Source of the DNA: Ornithinibacillus massiliensis
GTDB taxonomy: Bacteria > Bacillota > Bacilli > Bacillales > Amphibacillaceae
Length of the DNA: 64,000 nt
Reading direction: 5' to 3'
NCBI RefSeq assembly: GCF_018310345.1
Contig: NZ_JAGXBY010000001.1
Location: 620,001-684,000 of the forward strand
Made by a program: the position numbers and the translations under genes. The first letter of the stretch is position 1. The number at the start of each line of letters is the position of its first letter. Below the pieces are notes generated by a model. The model ran no database searches. It was not told the DNA's origin and saw only the letters and a list, made by a program, of their open reading frames with translations. Shown one piece after another: positions 54,037-64,000 of the stretch.

Positions 54037-57000
54037 AACAGAGCATCCTGTTCGCTTTGTTACGGCATCAAGCCTTTTTGACGGGCATGATGCGTCCATT
54101 AATATTATGCGTAGAATATTACAAGCGAGTGGAGCCGAGGTTATTCACCTTGGTCATAATCGTTCCGTAGAGGAAGTAGTACATGCAGCGATTCAAGAGG
54201 ATGTACAAGGAATTGCGATTTCCTCTTATCAAGGCGGACACGTGGAATATTTTAAATATATGGTCGATCTTTTACAGGAGCTTGGGGCTGGTCATATTAA
54301 GGTCTTTGGTGGCGGTGGTGGTGTCATTATCCCACGCGAAATTAAGGAATTACACCAATATGGGGTAACGCGAATTTTCTCCCCAGAAGATGGTCGTAAA
54401 CACGGCCTACAAGGGATGATTAATCTCATGCTTGAGGAATGCGATTTTTTGCCACCATTTGATATTGAGAACCAGTTAAAACGCCTACAAGCGGGCGACC
54501 GTCAAGCAATGGCAAGGCTCATCACTTTTGTAGAAAATGGAAAGATTTCGGATTCGGAAAAGAAGGAATTACTGGACGCTTTACAAGAATTGTTAAACCC
54601 GAATATCCCGGTTCTTGGTATTACAGGTACTGGTGGTGCGGGAAAAAGTTCACTAACAGATGAATTAATTCGTCGTTACCTGAATGAAATTCCAGATAGA
54701 AAAGTTGCCATTATCTCCATTGATCCAACAAAGCGGAAGACCGGTGGTGCCTTATTAGGGGACCGTATTCGCATGAACGCTATTTTTACAGATCGTGTAT
54801 ATATGCGCTCATTAGCTACGAGAGATTCTAGTAGTGAATTATCTAAAGCAATTGAAGATGTCATACAGGTCGTGCGTGCTTCTGGCTATGACTTTATTGT
54901 GGTAGAAACGAGTGGTATTGGTCAAGGAGATGCAGCAATTACAGAAATAACGGATTTATCCATGTATGTCATGACCTCTGAATATGGGGCGCCGACACAG
55001 CTTGAAAAGATAGATATGATTGATTTCGCTGACTTTATCGTGATTAATAAATTTGAACAAAAGGGTTCTGAGGATGCATTAAATCAAGTGCGTAAACAAT
55101 ATGAGCGTAGTCATATGCTGTTCCATCAGGATAAGGAAACCTTCCCAGTCTTTGGGACCATCGCTAGTCAGTTTAATGATAGTGGTACAAATGCACTTTT
55201 TGCAGCACTTATTGATAAGTTGAATGAGAAATATGATTGGAATGAGCAAGTTGATTTCGACCGTCATACGATTTCTGAAAAGCAAAATTTAATTATTACC
55301 AATGAGCGTCGCCATTATTTGCGTGAAATTGCGACCCATGTTCGTAACTATCAAAAGTTTGCCAAAGAGCAAAGTGAGATTGCAAGCAAGTTGTACCAAT
55401 TACATGGTGCTATGGAGTTAATCGAGGAAGAAAATGTAAACGCTTCACTAGAGGCCGCTTATAAAACATATGAGGCCAAACTTTCTCCAGCCGCCAAGGA
55501 ATTACTGGAATCATGGGATAAAACAAAGGAAAGCTATTCGGGTGACACGTATACCTTTAAGGTCCGTGATAAGGAAATTCAAATGGAGCTTACTACTGAA
55601 TCACTAGCCGGCTTGAAAATTCCTAAAGTTGCGTTTCCGAAATATATGGACTGGGGGGAACGATTGCGCTGGCTATTAAAGGAAAATGTTCCAGGTGCAT
55701 TTCCTTTTACTGCTGGTGTCTTCCCATTTAAGCGAAAGGGAGAGGATCCAACTCGTCAATTTGCAGGAGAAGGTACACCAGAGCGCACGAATCGTCGTTT
55801 CCACTACTTATCTAGAAATGATGATGCCAAACGGTTATCGACTGCCTTTGACTCGGTAACCTTATATGGGGAGGATCCAGCCTATCGCCCAGATATTTAT
55901 GGAAAGATCGGGGAAAGCGGTGTAAATATATGTACGTTAGATGATATGAAGAAGCTATACAAAGGCTTTGACTTAACCGATCCATTAACCTCTGTATCCA
56001 TGACGATTAATGGTCCGGCTCCGATTATTTTAGCAATGTTCTTTAATACAGCGATAGATCAGCAGGTGGAGAAGTTTGAAGCAGAAAACAGAAGAAAAGT
56101 AACCCCAGAAGAATATGAAAAACTAAAAGAGGATACTTTAGCAGTAGTCCGAGGTACAGTTCAAGCGGATATTTTAAAAGAAGACCAAGGGCAAAATACA
56201 TGTATTTTCTCAACAGAGTTTGCGCTTCGGATGATGGGAGATATCCAGGAGTATTTTATTGACCACCACGTTCGAAATTATTACTCCGTTTCTATTTCTG
56301 GCTATCATATTGCGGAAGCAGGGGCAAACCCAATTACCCAGCTTGCCTTTACATTAGCCAATGGCTTTACGTATGTAGAATACTATTTAAGCCGTGGAAT
56401 GGATATTAATCAGTTCGCACCAAACCTATCCTTCTTCTTCTCCAATGGGTTAGATCCAGAATATACGGTAATTGGTCGGGTCGCTCGACGAATTTGGGCT
56501 GTCACGATGCGGGATAAGTACGGGGCTAATGAGCGCAGTCAAAAATTAAAATACCATATTCAAACATCTGGCCGGTCCTTACATGCACAAGAAATTGATT
56601 TTAATGATATTCGCACAACCTTGCAAGCGTTAATCGCAATCCAAGATAATACGAATTCACTTCATACGAATGCATATGATGAGGCGATTACAACACCGAC
56701 AGAGGAATCGGTTCGACGAGCGATGGCAATTCAAATGATTATTAACCGTGAATTCGGTTTAACGAAAAACGAAAACTCCCTACAAGGGTCATTTATTATT
56801 GATGAGTTAACCGATTTGGTGGAAGAGGCTGTACTACAGGAATTTGAACGTATTAATGATCGCGGCGGTGTACTAGGGGCAATGGAGCGGCAATATCAAC
56901 GAGGAAAAATCCAAGAGGAATCACTATACTATGAAGGAAAGAAACACTCAGGTGAGCTTCCAATCATTGGCGTCAACACATACCTAAACCCTAATCCACC

Positions 57001-57256
57001 ATCAGAGGAAGAAATAGATTCCATGGAGCTTGCACGCGCGACAAAAGAAGAAAAAGAGCACCAAATCCAGGAGCTAAAGAATTTCCAAGAAAAACATAAA
57101 CACGAAGCAGAGACCGCACTTAAGAATCTAAAGCAAGTAGCGGCATCAGGTGGAAACATTTTCGAGGAACTAATGGAAACTGTAAAAGTAGCCTCCCTTG
57201 GCCAAATTACTACTGCCTTATATGAAGTCGGTGGGCAGTATAGACGGAATATGTAG
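54014..57256 (+). CDS. icmF: Fused isobutyryl-CoA mutase IcmF
   Basis: A 1080-residue coenzyme B12 enzyme that interconverts isobutyryl-CoA and n-butyryl-CoA (some also act on pivalyl-CoA). Three parts are seen in one chain. The B12-binding domain (about 10-145) has the cobalt-ligand histidine in [10 protein letters not shown] MeaI-type GTPase domain has a P-loop GTGGAGKS at 205-212, with [13 protein letters not shown] and ETSGIGQGD. The acyl-CoA mutase domain (about 540-1070) has [38 protein letters not shown] and [16 protein letters not shown]. The ATG at 54014 sits 5 bases after GGAGGGG; a GTG at 54008 is less likely. It closes the operon. Confidence 0.95.
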   Translation: MEQVTVYKTEHPVRFVTASSLFDGHDASINIMRRILQASGAEVIHLGHNRSVEEVVHAAIQEDVQGIAISSYQGGHVEYFKYMVDLLQELGAGHIKVFGGGGGVIIPREIKELHQYGVTRIFSPEDGRKHGLQGMINLMLEECDFLPPFDIENQLKRLQAGDRQAMARLITFVENGKISDSEKKELLDALQELLNPNIPVLGITGTGGAGKSSLTDELIRRYLNEIPDRKVAIISIDPTKRKTGGALLGDRIRMNAIFTDRVYMRSLATRDSSSELSKAIEDVIQVVRASGYDFIVVETSGIGQGDAAITEITDLSMYVMTSEYGAPTQLEKIDMIDFADFIVINKFEQKGSEDALNQVRKQYERSHMLFHQDKETFPVFGTIASQFNDSGTNALFAALIDKLNEKYDWNEQVDFDRHTISEKQNLIITNERRHYLREIATHVRNYQKFAKEQSEIASKLYQLHGAMELIEEENVNASLEAAYKTYEAKLSPAAKELLESWDKTKESYSGDTYTFKVRDKEIQMELTTESLAGLKIPKVAFPKYMDWGERLRWLLKENVPGAFPFTAGVFPFKRKGEDPTRQFAGEGTPERTNRRFHYLSRNDDAKRLSTAFDSVTLYGEDPAYRPDIYGKIGESGVNICTLDDMKKLYKGFDLTDPLTSVSMTINGPAPIILAMFFNTAIDQQVEKFEAENRRKVTPEEYEKLKEDTLAVVRGTVQADILKEDQGQNTCIFSTEFALRMMGDIQEYFIDHHVRNYYSVSISGYHIAEAGANPITQLAFTLANGFTYVEYYLSRGMDINQFAPNLSFFFSNGLDPEYTVIGRVARRIWAVTMRDKYGANERSQKLKYHIQTSGRSLHAQEIDFNDIRTTLQALIAIQDNTNSLHTNAYDEAITTPTEESVRRAMAIQMIINREFGLTKNENSLQGSFIIDELTDLVEEAVLQEFERINDRGGVLGAMERQYQRGKIQEESLYYEGKKHSGELPIIGVNTYLNPNPPSEEEIDSMELARATKEEKEHQIQELKNFQEKHKHEAETALKNLKQVAASGGNIFEELMETVKVASLGQITTALYEVGGQYRRNM

Positions 57257-57385
57257 GAAGTGTGTGGGTAGGTAAGTATTAAATTTTTCATCAGCATTAA
57301 AAAACGTACACATTAGCTAAAGAATAAGCGAATTCAAGTTTTGTTATTGAACTGTATTAGAACAATAACTTAAGGATTATGGGGT

Positions 57386-57495
57386 AGCCCGAATACGTAC
57401 AGCCTATATGGGATTAATGACTTATAAGAATGTCAACAGAGCAAAGCTTATTAAGACTCACTATCCTCCGTAGAAAGGCGAAGTGTATTCGGGCT
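57386..57495. repeat. Inverted-repeat element related to the MITE-like family
   Basis: An 11-bp perfect terminal pair (AGCCCGAATAC, 57386-57396, with GTATTCGGGCT, 57485-57495) encloses about 88 bases. The right half reads CCGTAGAAAGGCGAAGTGTATTCGGGCT, which parallels CCGTGGAAAGCGAAGTATATTTCCGGAGC of copy 1, so it looks like a diverged or truncated relative. Interior has no ORF. Confidence 0.6.
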
Positions 57496-57571
57496 GCATG
57501 TATTGATTTCTTTAAATTTCCAATTTAGGGGATTCTGGTAGTAAATAAACTGTAAAAACAAGAAAATAAAT

Positions 57572-57601
57572 TTGATAATTCCTGCATAATTTGTTTATAA
57601 T
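57572..57601 (+). promoter_or_regulatory. Candidate SigA promoter of rpoE
   Basis: TTGATA (57572-57577), an 18-base spacer and TATAAT (57596-57601), about 155 bases before the rpoE start. Confidence 0.6.
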
Positions 57602-57756
57602 GTATGATAGCTTTTAAAAACATACATACCATAAATCAACAAGAGTAATCCCAAATAGGATTGGCTTTTTATTACGTGTTAGAGTATGTGGTTCAATCTT
57701 TACCAATCAAGTTATTCTAACAAATCGATATATTAATGAAAAGGGAGTGCGGTATT

Positions 57757-58302
57757 GTGAGCTTGGAAAATCTTAGCCGCGAGGAAATCACAAAAATGTC
57801 AATGCTAGAGTTGGCAAAAGAAATACTAACAGAAGAAACAAAGGCACTAGACTTTAGAGATATTTTTAATAAAATTGCTGAACTAAAAGAATTTAATGAT
57901 GAGCAAAAGGATGACATGCTAGCACAATTCTATACGGATCTAAATGTGGATGGAAGATTCATTACGCTTGGTTCTAATATGTGGGGACTAAAGCGTTGGT
58001 ATCCATTTGAACAAATTGATGAAGACATTCATAATGAACCGAAGAAGAAGAAAAAAGCGAAGAAGAAACTGGATGATGATTTAGATCTAGACGATGACTT
58101 AGATCTTGATTTAGAAGAAGATGATGTTCTGTTAGACGAAGACGATGATTTTGATGACATTGATGAAGATTTTGACGAAGATCTTGATGATGATGATGAC
58201 TTTGATGATTTTGATGATGAAGACGAGATTGAAGATGAGCTAGAAGATTTAAATGAGATTGATGAAGACGAAATCGATGAGGATTTTGAAGAAGATAAAT
58301 AA
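57757..58302 (+). CDS. rpoE: RNA polymerase delta subunit
   Basis: Delta is a Firmicute RNA polymerase subunit that speeds recycling and lowers nonspecific binding. The 181-residue protein has the globular N-terminal HARE-type domain (residues 1-90, with KMSMLELAKEIL and FYTDLNVDGRFITLGSNMWGLKRWYP), a short lysine-rich patch (PKKKKKAKKK), and a C-terminal tail of about 80 residues made almost only of Asp, Glu, Leu and Phe. The GTG at 57757 has AAGGGAG nine bases upstream; an ATG at 57736 lacks a ribosome site. It is followed directly by the pyrG promoter. Confidence 0.96.
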   Translation: MSLENLSREEITKMSMLELAKEILTEETKALDFRDIFNKIAELKEFNDEQKDDMLAQFYTDLNVDGRFITLGSNMWGLKRWYPFEQIDEDIHNEPKKKKKAKKKLDDDLDLDDDLDLDLEEDDVLLDEDDDFDDIDEDFDEDLDDDDDFDDFDDEDEIEDELEDLNEIDEDEIDEDFEEDK

Positions 58303-58311
58303 AATGACTGC

Positions 58312-58353
58312 TTGACTTTTAGAAGACAGGTTAGTACAATTTGTATTGGGCTC
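58312..58353 (+). promoter_or_regulatory. pyrG promoter with GGGCTC initial transcribed sequence
   Basis: TTGACT (58312-58317), a 17-base spacer, TACAAT (58335-58340), seven bases, then GGGCTC at 58348-58353. In B. subtilis pyrG the transcript begins GGGC and RNA polymerase adds extra G residues when CTP is low, because it stalls before the first C. The spacing and first bases here match that system. Confidence 0.8.
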
Positions 58354-58370
58354 TTTAATTTATTTATTCG

Positions 58371-58406
58371 AAGCGTTTCCCCTTAAATGGGGAGGCGCTT
58401 TTTGTG
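58371..58406 (+). terminator. pyrG leader attenuator
   Basis: AAGCGTTTCCCC (58371-58382) pairs with GGGGAGGCGCTT (58389-58400), two G-U pairs, followed by TTTTTGTG. The pyrimidine-rich 5' arm (TTTCCCCTT) could instead pair with a 5' poly-G tail made by reiterative transcription at low CTP, as shown for B. subtilis pyrG. Confidence 0.8.
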
Positions 58407-58554
58407 TTTTAAACAAGCTTTTAATGGGAATCTAATCCCTAGTGGCGGAAAAGAAGATGTGGTTAAATTCTTTTCTACATACTGGTGTTGATTCTTGTTT
58501 TTTATTTTTTTGGGCTTTTTTATAGATTGTTATTCTCTCTAATCATGTGCACGT

Positions 58555-58836
58555 GGCTGGGGGACAAAAGAATTAACCTTAAAGGAAAACCGAATGAAGA
58601 GCAAGGACCACGCTCCGGAAATATACTTGCGGTTGCTTTCAGTACAGGGGCGACATCTGCTCGAAAAGACCATCGCAGTGTCTACCTTGTCGCCGGGCGG
58701 CTGTTGAGCCTCCTCGTGCTTCGCACTGCGGGGTCTCACCGATGCCTTTCCTCCCGCTGGAGTCTACGTATATTTCTAGAGCTAGTATCGTGTATCATCT
58801 GGTTTTACATTTAATTCTTTTCGTTATGTCCCAGCC
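58555..58836. repeat. MITE-like dispersed element, copy 2
   Basis: A 282-bp copy of the same family as 32062-32277, in opposite orientation and with a longer core. It begins GGCTGGGGGACAA (a diverged left end) and ends TTATGTCCCAGCC at 58824-58836. Subterminal arms are GCTCCGGAAATATAC (58612-58626) and GTATATTTCTAGAGC (58768-58782). It shares TTAAAGGAAAA, CCGAATGA and GCGAAG blocks with copy 1. It lies between the pyrG attenuator and pyrG start. Confidence 0.9.
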
Positions 58837-58843
58837 TCGCTAA

Positions 58844-60622
<1,779 letters not shown>

Positions 60623-60658
60623 TAATCGAAATAGTTATTGTTAATAAGTGTAGTAAAA

Positions 60659-60703
60659 AAGTCGTGAATTTGTACTTGAAAGGGTACGAATCGCGGCTTT
60701 TTT
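60659..60703 (+). terminator. Terminator of pyrG
   Basis: AGTCGTGAATTTGTAC pairs with GTACGAATCGCGGCT (one bulge, three G-U pairs), followed by TTTTTTG. Confidence 0.85.
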
Positions 60704-60827
60704 GCTATATTCAAATTAAGTTTAACTTTTATTCAAGGGGGTATAGTATAAGGCATTAACCATACTATATGCAATGATTAACTAATGTGATTCCAAAAAG
60801 TACCACATGTGGTGTTCGTTAAAAAGA

Positions 60828-60852
60828 AGGGTTTTGGAGTTTTCTGTCGAAT
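60828..60852 (+). promoter_or_regulatory. SigH-type promoter of spo0F
   Basis: AGGGTTT (60828-60834), a 14-base spacer and GAAT (60849-60852) match the SigH pattern seen, for example, in B. subtilis spoVG (AGGATTT-N14-GAAT). spo0F is a known SigH target in B. subtilis. Confidence 0.7.
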
Positions 60853-60881
60853 AGTTAATCAAAAAAGGGGGTATTGTCGAA
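60845..60881 (+). promoter_or_regulatory. Two Spo0A-box-like sites at spo0F
   Basis: TGTCGAA occurs at 60845-60851 (overlapping the SigH -10) and at 60875-60881, directly before the ATG. This is the 0A-box core, and B. subtilis spo0F is regulated by Spo0A~P. The second site overlaps the translation start region, which is unusual and could also be chance. Confidence 0.55.
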
Positions 60882-61244
60882 ATGGATCGAAATATTTTAG
60901 TGGTGGATGATGAAGTAGGGATAAGGCTGTTACTGGAAGACTTATTGGCAGCAGATGGTTATACGGTCTATACTGCTCAAACAGGGAAAGAAGCATTAGA
61001 GCTAATAAACCTACATAAGATTGATTTACTAATCATTGATTATAAGCTGCCGATTATTGATGGTATTGAAGTGATTAAACAATTAGAAAGAGATGACAAA
61101 GAAATAAAGATTGTCCTTATGAGTGGCTTAGCAGAGAGCTTAACAGATGAAATATATCAACTATCATCTATTACAAAAGTACTCTCTAAGCCATTTGATG
61201 TGATGGAATTTAAAGGATATATAAACCAACTACTTGCAGAGTAG
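60882..61244 (+). CDS. spo0F: Sporulation phosphorelay response regulator Spo0F
   Basis: Spo0F carries phosphate from the sporulation kinases to Spo0B. The 120-residue receiver-only protein has the acidic pair Asp9-Asp10 (ILVVDDEVGIR), the phosphoacceptor Asp53 (LLIIDYKLP), and Lys103 in LSKPFD. The switch residue equivalent to Thr82 is a Ser in VLMSGLAES. No output domain is present, as expected. It follows AAAAGGGGG and has SigH and Spo0A-type sites upstream. Next is fbaA, the standard order. Confidence 0.95.
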   Translation: MDRNILVVDDEVGIRLLLEDLLAADGYTVYTAQTGKEALELINLHKIDLLIIDYKLPIIDGIEVIKQLERDDKEIKIVLMSGLAESLTDEIYQLSSITKVLSKPFDVMEFKGYINQLLAE

Positions 61245-61252
61245 TAGAAATA

Positions 61253-61280
61253 TTTGAAAATAAAACACTAACACTATAAT
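61253..61280 (+). promoter_or_regulatory. Weak candidate SigA promoter of fbaA
   Basis: TTTGAA (61253-61258), a 16-base spacer and a perfect TATAAT (61275-61280), about 88 bases before the fbaA start. Confidence 0.4.
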
Positions 61281-61367
61281 CTTGCACCATGGCATTTGTA
61301 TTGGTATTCTTATACTGAAGTGAACAATCATATAAGGATTTTCATATATCAGAAGGAGGAAAAACAA

Positions 61368-62222
61368 ATGCCATTAGTATCAATGAAAGATATGCTAGAA
61401 AAGGCTAAGGACAACGGCTATGCTGTTGGACAATTCAATATAAATAACTTGGAGTACATACAAGCTATCCTGCAGGCTGCTGAGGCAGAAAAATCACCAG
61501 TTATTTTAGGAGTATCTGAAGGTGCTGGAAAATATATGGGTGGTTTTAAAGTAGTAGTAGCAATGGTAAAAGCTTTAATGGAAGAGTATGGTACTACAGT
61601 TCCTGTAGCGATTCACCTAGACCATGGTTCAAGCTTTGAAAAAGTTGCCCAAGCTATTCACGCAGGATTTACTTCTGTTATGATCGATGCTTCACATTCT
61701 CCAATTGAGGAAAATATTGCATTAACGAAAAAGGTAGTAGAACTTGCACATATCCACGGTGTTTCTGTTGAAGCAGAAGTTGGAACTGTTGGTGGAGAAG
61801 AAGATGGTGTTATTGGTGGCATCAATTATGCTGATCCACAGGAGTGCTTAAGTCTAGTAAAAGAAGCTGGAATTGATTGCTTAGCACCAGCATTAGGTTC
61901 TGTTCACGGTCCTTACCAAGGTGAACCAAACTTAGGATTTAAAGAAATGGAAGAAATTCTTAACCTAACACAAGTTCCATTAGTATTACATGGTGGTACT
62001 GGAATTCCTACTAAGGATATTCAAAAAGCAATTTCTCTTGGTACTGCTAAAATCAATGTCAATACAGAGAACCAAATCGCACAAACAAAAGCGATTCGCC
62101 AAGTATTAAATGACAATACAGAAGTTTATGATCCTCGTAAATATTTAGGACCAGGTACAGAAGCAATAAAGCAAACTGTTATTGGTAAAATGCGCGAATT
62201 CGGATCTTCTAATAAAGCTTAA
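61368..62222 (+). CDS. fbaA: Fructose-1,6-bisphosphate aldolase, class II
   Basis: Cleaves fructose-1,6-bisphosphate to DHAP and glyceraldehyde-3-phosphate in glycolysis and the reverse in gluconeogenesis. The 284-residue protein is a zinc aldolase: zinc-binding motifs are HLDHGSS near residue 83, [13 protein letters not shown] near 133, GSVHGPY near 178, and VLHGGTGI near 208. [11 protein letters not shown] is the phosphate-binding loop. The true start is ATG 61368 (AGAAGGAGG upstream); the frame opens at 61296. Next to tal and murAB, as in B. subtilis. Confidence 0.96.
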   Translation: MPLVSMKDMLEKAKDNGYAVGQFNINNLEYIQAILQAAEAEKSPVILGVSEGAGKYMGGFKVVVAMVKALMEEYGTTVPVAIHLDHGSSFEKVAQAIHAGFTSVMIDASHSPIEENIALTKKVVELAHIHGVSVEAEVGTVGGEEDGVIGGINYADPQECLSLVKEAGIDCLAPALGSVHGPYQGEPNLGFKEMEEILNLTQVPLVLHGGTGIPTKDIQKAISLGTAKINVNTENQIAQTKAIRQVLNDNTEVYDPRKYLGPGTEAIKQTVIGKMREFGSSNKA

Positions 62223-62236
62223 TAATATGAAAAAAT

Positions 62237-62295
62237 GCCCTCTCTGTTTTGCATTGTCCTACGTATACAATTATGTAGCGTGAAACAGATAGGGC
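62237..62295. other. Long hairpin between fbaA and tal
   Basis: GCCCTCTCTGTTT (62237-62249) pairs with AAACAGATAGGGC (62283-62295), one mismatch, around a partly paired interior. No T-run follows, so it may stabilise or process the transcript instead of terminating it. Confidence 0.55.
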
Positions 62296-62342
62296 TATTC
62301 CTATAACAAAAGGTATAAATTAAAATTAGGGGAGGCAACAAG

Positions 62343-62990
62343 ATGAAGTTTTTTATTGATACAGCAAACATTGAGGAAATTCGTTCTGCAAATGAGTTAG
62401 GGATTTTAGCGGGAGTTACAACTAACCCAAGCTTAGTAGCAAAAGAAGGCGTATCCTTCCATGATCGTCTACGTGAAATTACTTCAGAAGTTTCCGTTGG
62501 ATCAGTTAGTGCAGAGGTAATGTCAGAAGATGCAGAGGACATGATTAAAGAGGGATTAGAGCTTGCTGCTATTGCACCAAACATTACGATTAAAGTACCT
62601 ATGACTTTAGAAGGCTTAAAAGCAGTAAAAGCTTTTAGTGATAAAGGGATTAAAACGAATGTAACGCTTATCTTTAATCCAAACCAGGCACTACTTGCTG
62701 CTAGAGCAGGTGCTACATATGTATCACCGTTCTTAGGTCGCCTTGATGATATTGGTCATAATGGGATGGAATTAATCGCAACGATTGCCGATATCTTTGA
62801 TCGTCATGGCATTGAAACCGAAATCATTGCAGCAAGTATTAGACATCCACTACACGTAACAGATGCAGCACTTCACGGAGCTCATATTGCAACAGTTCCT
62901 TATAATGTATTAAGTCAGCTTGTTAAACACCCATTAACAGATCAAGGAATTGAAAGATTTATTGCGGATTGGAACAAAGCAAATCAATAA
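62343..62990 (+). CDS. tal: Transaldolase/fructose-6-phosphate aldolase family
   Basis: A 215-residue small transaldolase of the TalC/FSA family, which moves dihydroxyacetone units in the pentose phosphate pathway. The Schiff-base lysine is in [12 protein letters not shown] near residue 84. [44 protein letters not shown] and IIAASIRHP are standard blocks. It matches B. subtilis YwjH, a transaldolase, in position and length. GGGGAGG precedes the ATG. Confidence 0.94.
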   Translation: MKFFIDTANIEEIRSANELGILAGVTTNPSLVAKEGVSFHDRLREITSEVSVGSVSAEVMSEDAEDMIKEGLELAAIAPNITIKVPMTLEGLKAVKAFSDKGIKTNVTLIFNPNQALLAARAGATYVSPFLGRLDDIGHNGMELIATIADIFDRHGIETEIIAASIRHPLHVTDAALHGAHIATVPYNVLSQLVKHPLTDQGIERFIADWNKANQ

Positions 62991-63150
62991 TTATTAAAAA
63001 TAAATTCTCAAGGTCAAACTATTTTTAAAAAAACCAGTATATTCGCTTTTCGTTTTAAATAAAGTAAAAGTGGAAAAAATAACTGGAATACTATTTAAAT
63101 AAGTGGAGGATGTACAAGTTACATTCTCACCTCAAAAGCGGGGTTAAAAC

Positions 63151-64000
63151 ATGCAAAAAATGATAGTTGAGGGCGGTCATGTCTTAAATGGAAAGATTCG
63201 TATTAGTGGTGCAAAAAACAGCGCGGTAGCACTCTTACCGGCAGCGATTTTAGCTGATTCACAAGTTACGATTGAAGGCTTGCCTGAAATTTCGGATGTG
63301 TATACACTTAGTGATTTGTTAGAAGAAATCGGCGGTAATGTAAGCTGGGATGGACAAACGGTACATATAAATCCGGAAAACATGATCTCCATGCCATTGC
63401 CAAATGGGAAAGTAAAGAAGCTTCGTGCTTCCTACTATTTTATGGGGGCGATGCTTGGTAAGTTTGGTAAAGCAGTAATCGGCTTACCTGGTGGCTGTTT
63501 TTTGGGTCCACGTCCGATTGACCAGCATATTAAAGGTTTTGAAGCATTAGGTGCTGAAGTTACGAACGAACAAGGTGCTATATACTTACGAGCTAAAGAG
63601 CTAACTGGTGCAAGAATTTATTTAGATGTCGTTAGTGTAGGTGCGACAATTAATATAATGCTTGCTGCAGTTCGAGCAAAGGGTAAAACCGTTATTGAAA
63701 ATGCAGCTAAAGAACCAGAAATTATTGACGTAGCAACCTTACTAACCAATATGGGTGCAAAGATTAAGGGTGTTGGTACAGATGTTATTCGAATCGAAGG
63801 AGTACCATCCTTACATGGATGTAGACATACCATTATACCTGACCGAATCGAAGCAGGTACCTATGCTATTGCAGCTGCTGCCGCTGGTAACGAAGTAATC
63901 ATCGATAATGTAATTCCGCAGCATTTAGAATCATTGCTAGCGAAACTACGCGAAATGGGTATTACCGTAGAAGACTCAGACGACCAACTATACATCGCAT
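63151..64000 (+). CDS. murAB: UDP-N-acetylglucosamine 1-carboxyvinyltransferase (partial, N-terminal)
   Basis: MurA transfers enolpyruvyl from PEP to UDP-GlcNAc, the first committed peptidoglycan step. The ATG at 63151 opens a frame that runs off the window after about 283 codons. Signatures are [18 protein letters not shown] near residue 20 and the catalytic-cysteine loop [15 protein letters not shown] (Cys present). The position after tal identifies it as the second paralogue, MurAB/MurZ, rather than MurAA, which lies elsewhere in Bacilli. The GCGGGG site is 7 bases before the start. Confidence 0.93.
   Translation, partial: MQKMIVEGGHVLNGKIRISGAKNSAVALLPAAILADSQVTIEGLPEISDVYTLSDLLEEIGGNVSWDGQTVHINPENMISMPLPNGKVKKLRASYYFMGAMLGKFGKAVIGLPGGCFLGPRPIDQHIKGFEALGAEVTNEQGAIYLRAKELTGARIYLDVVSVGATINIMLAAVRAKGKTVIENAAKEPEIIDVATLLTNMGAKIKGVGTDVIRIEGVPSLHGCRHTIIPDRIEAGTYAIAAAAAGNEVIIDNVIPQHLESLLAKLREMGITVEDSDDQLYIA

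Noticed and set aside
58485-58814. A 109-codon plus-strand ORF.
   Set aside because: It lies wholly in and around MITE-like copy 2; its frame follows the repeat's GC-rich core, with no ribosome site and no recognisable product.
63109-63162. A 17-codon ORF beginning MYKLHSHLKSG ahead of murAB.
   Set aside because: Its GGAGG touches the ATG with no spacing, and the frame overlaps the murAB start; more likely part of the mRNA leader.

Overview
This is a chromosomal window from a low-GC, endospore-forming Gram-positive bacterium of the Bacillaceae. The spore genes gerQ, cwlJ and spo0F, the sporulation-type promoters, and gene order matching the Bacillus subtilis ywdI-ywdK-gerQ-cwlJ-hemQ-pta-lipL-ywfO-ywgA-ywhD-pbpG-ywiB-argS-fadF-rpoE-pyrG-spo0F-fbaA-tal-murAB segment all point there. 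The genus cannot be fixed from the sequence alone; Oceanobacillus/Virgibacillus-like bacteria are a reasonable guess. No rRNA, tRNA, CRISPR array, transposase or prophage was recognised.

Layout. (1) 1-4000: end of a histidine-utilisation operon (hutH tail, hutU, hutI, hutG) with two 4-base translational-coupling overlaps. (2) 4000-31000: a mosaic of single genes and short operons. It holds a redox-type HxlR regulator, aminopeptidase ampS, a methyltransferase, microproteins, a small island with two APH-fold kinases and an S51 peptidase behind a leader-peptide attenuator, recQ, a Na+/H+ antiporter, pgcA, chrA, an OsmC-like protein, the cystine carrier tcyP, the NHEJ pair ligD/ku (divergent) and a YjiH membrane protein. 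(3) 31000-44400: the conserved block ywdI to argS, covering germination, coproheme decarboxylation, acetate activation, lipoate transfer and a class A PBP. (4) 44800-57260: fatty/branched acyl-CoA catabolism, with fadF behind a FadR-type operator, then thiolase, 3-hydroxybutyryl-CoA dehydrogenase, two acyl-CoA dehydrogenases, a MeaB GTPase, a TetR regulator and the fused isobutyryl-CoA mutase IcmF. (5) 57500-64000: rpoE, pyrG with a CTP-sensing type leader, spo0F, fbaA, transaldolase and the start of murAB.

The most unusual content is intergenic. Three loci (27571-27800, 40040-40092, 48616-49102) carry degenerate tandem repeats with a period of almost exactly 21 bp. Each unit has a GC-rich, often self-complementary core (GGGCCC-like or TCGCGCGA-like) in AT-richer DNA, so the cores lie two helical turns apart on one face. 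The largest array sits inside the acyl-CoA operon and contains a 247-bp direct duplication. A second repeat family is MITE-like (32062-32277 and 58555-58836, opposite orientations, short relatives at 32338 and 57386). One copy lies between the pyrG attenuator and the pyrG start codon. A third candidate is a 19-codon leader ORF plus terminator ahead of an APH-family kinase.

Taken together, acyl-CoAs from fatty or branched acids would be oxidised by the two dehydrogenases, FadF and thiolase/Hbd, while IcmF interconverts isobutyryl- and n-butyryl-CoA. Histidine goes to glutamate, and the lower-glycolysis, CTP and peptidoglycan genes at the right end are standard housekeeping linked to spo0F.
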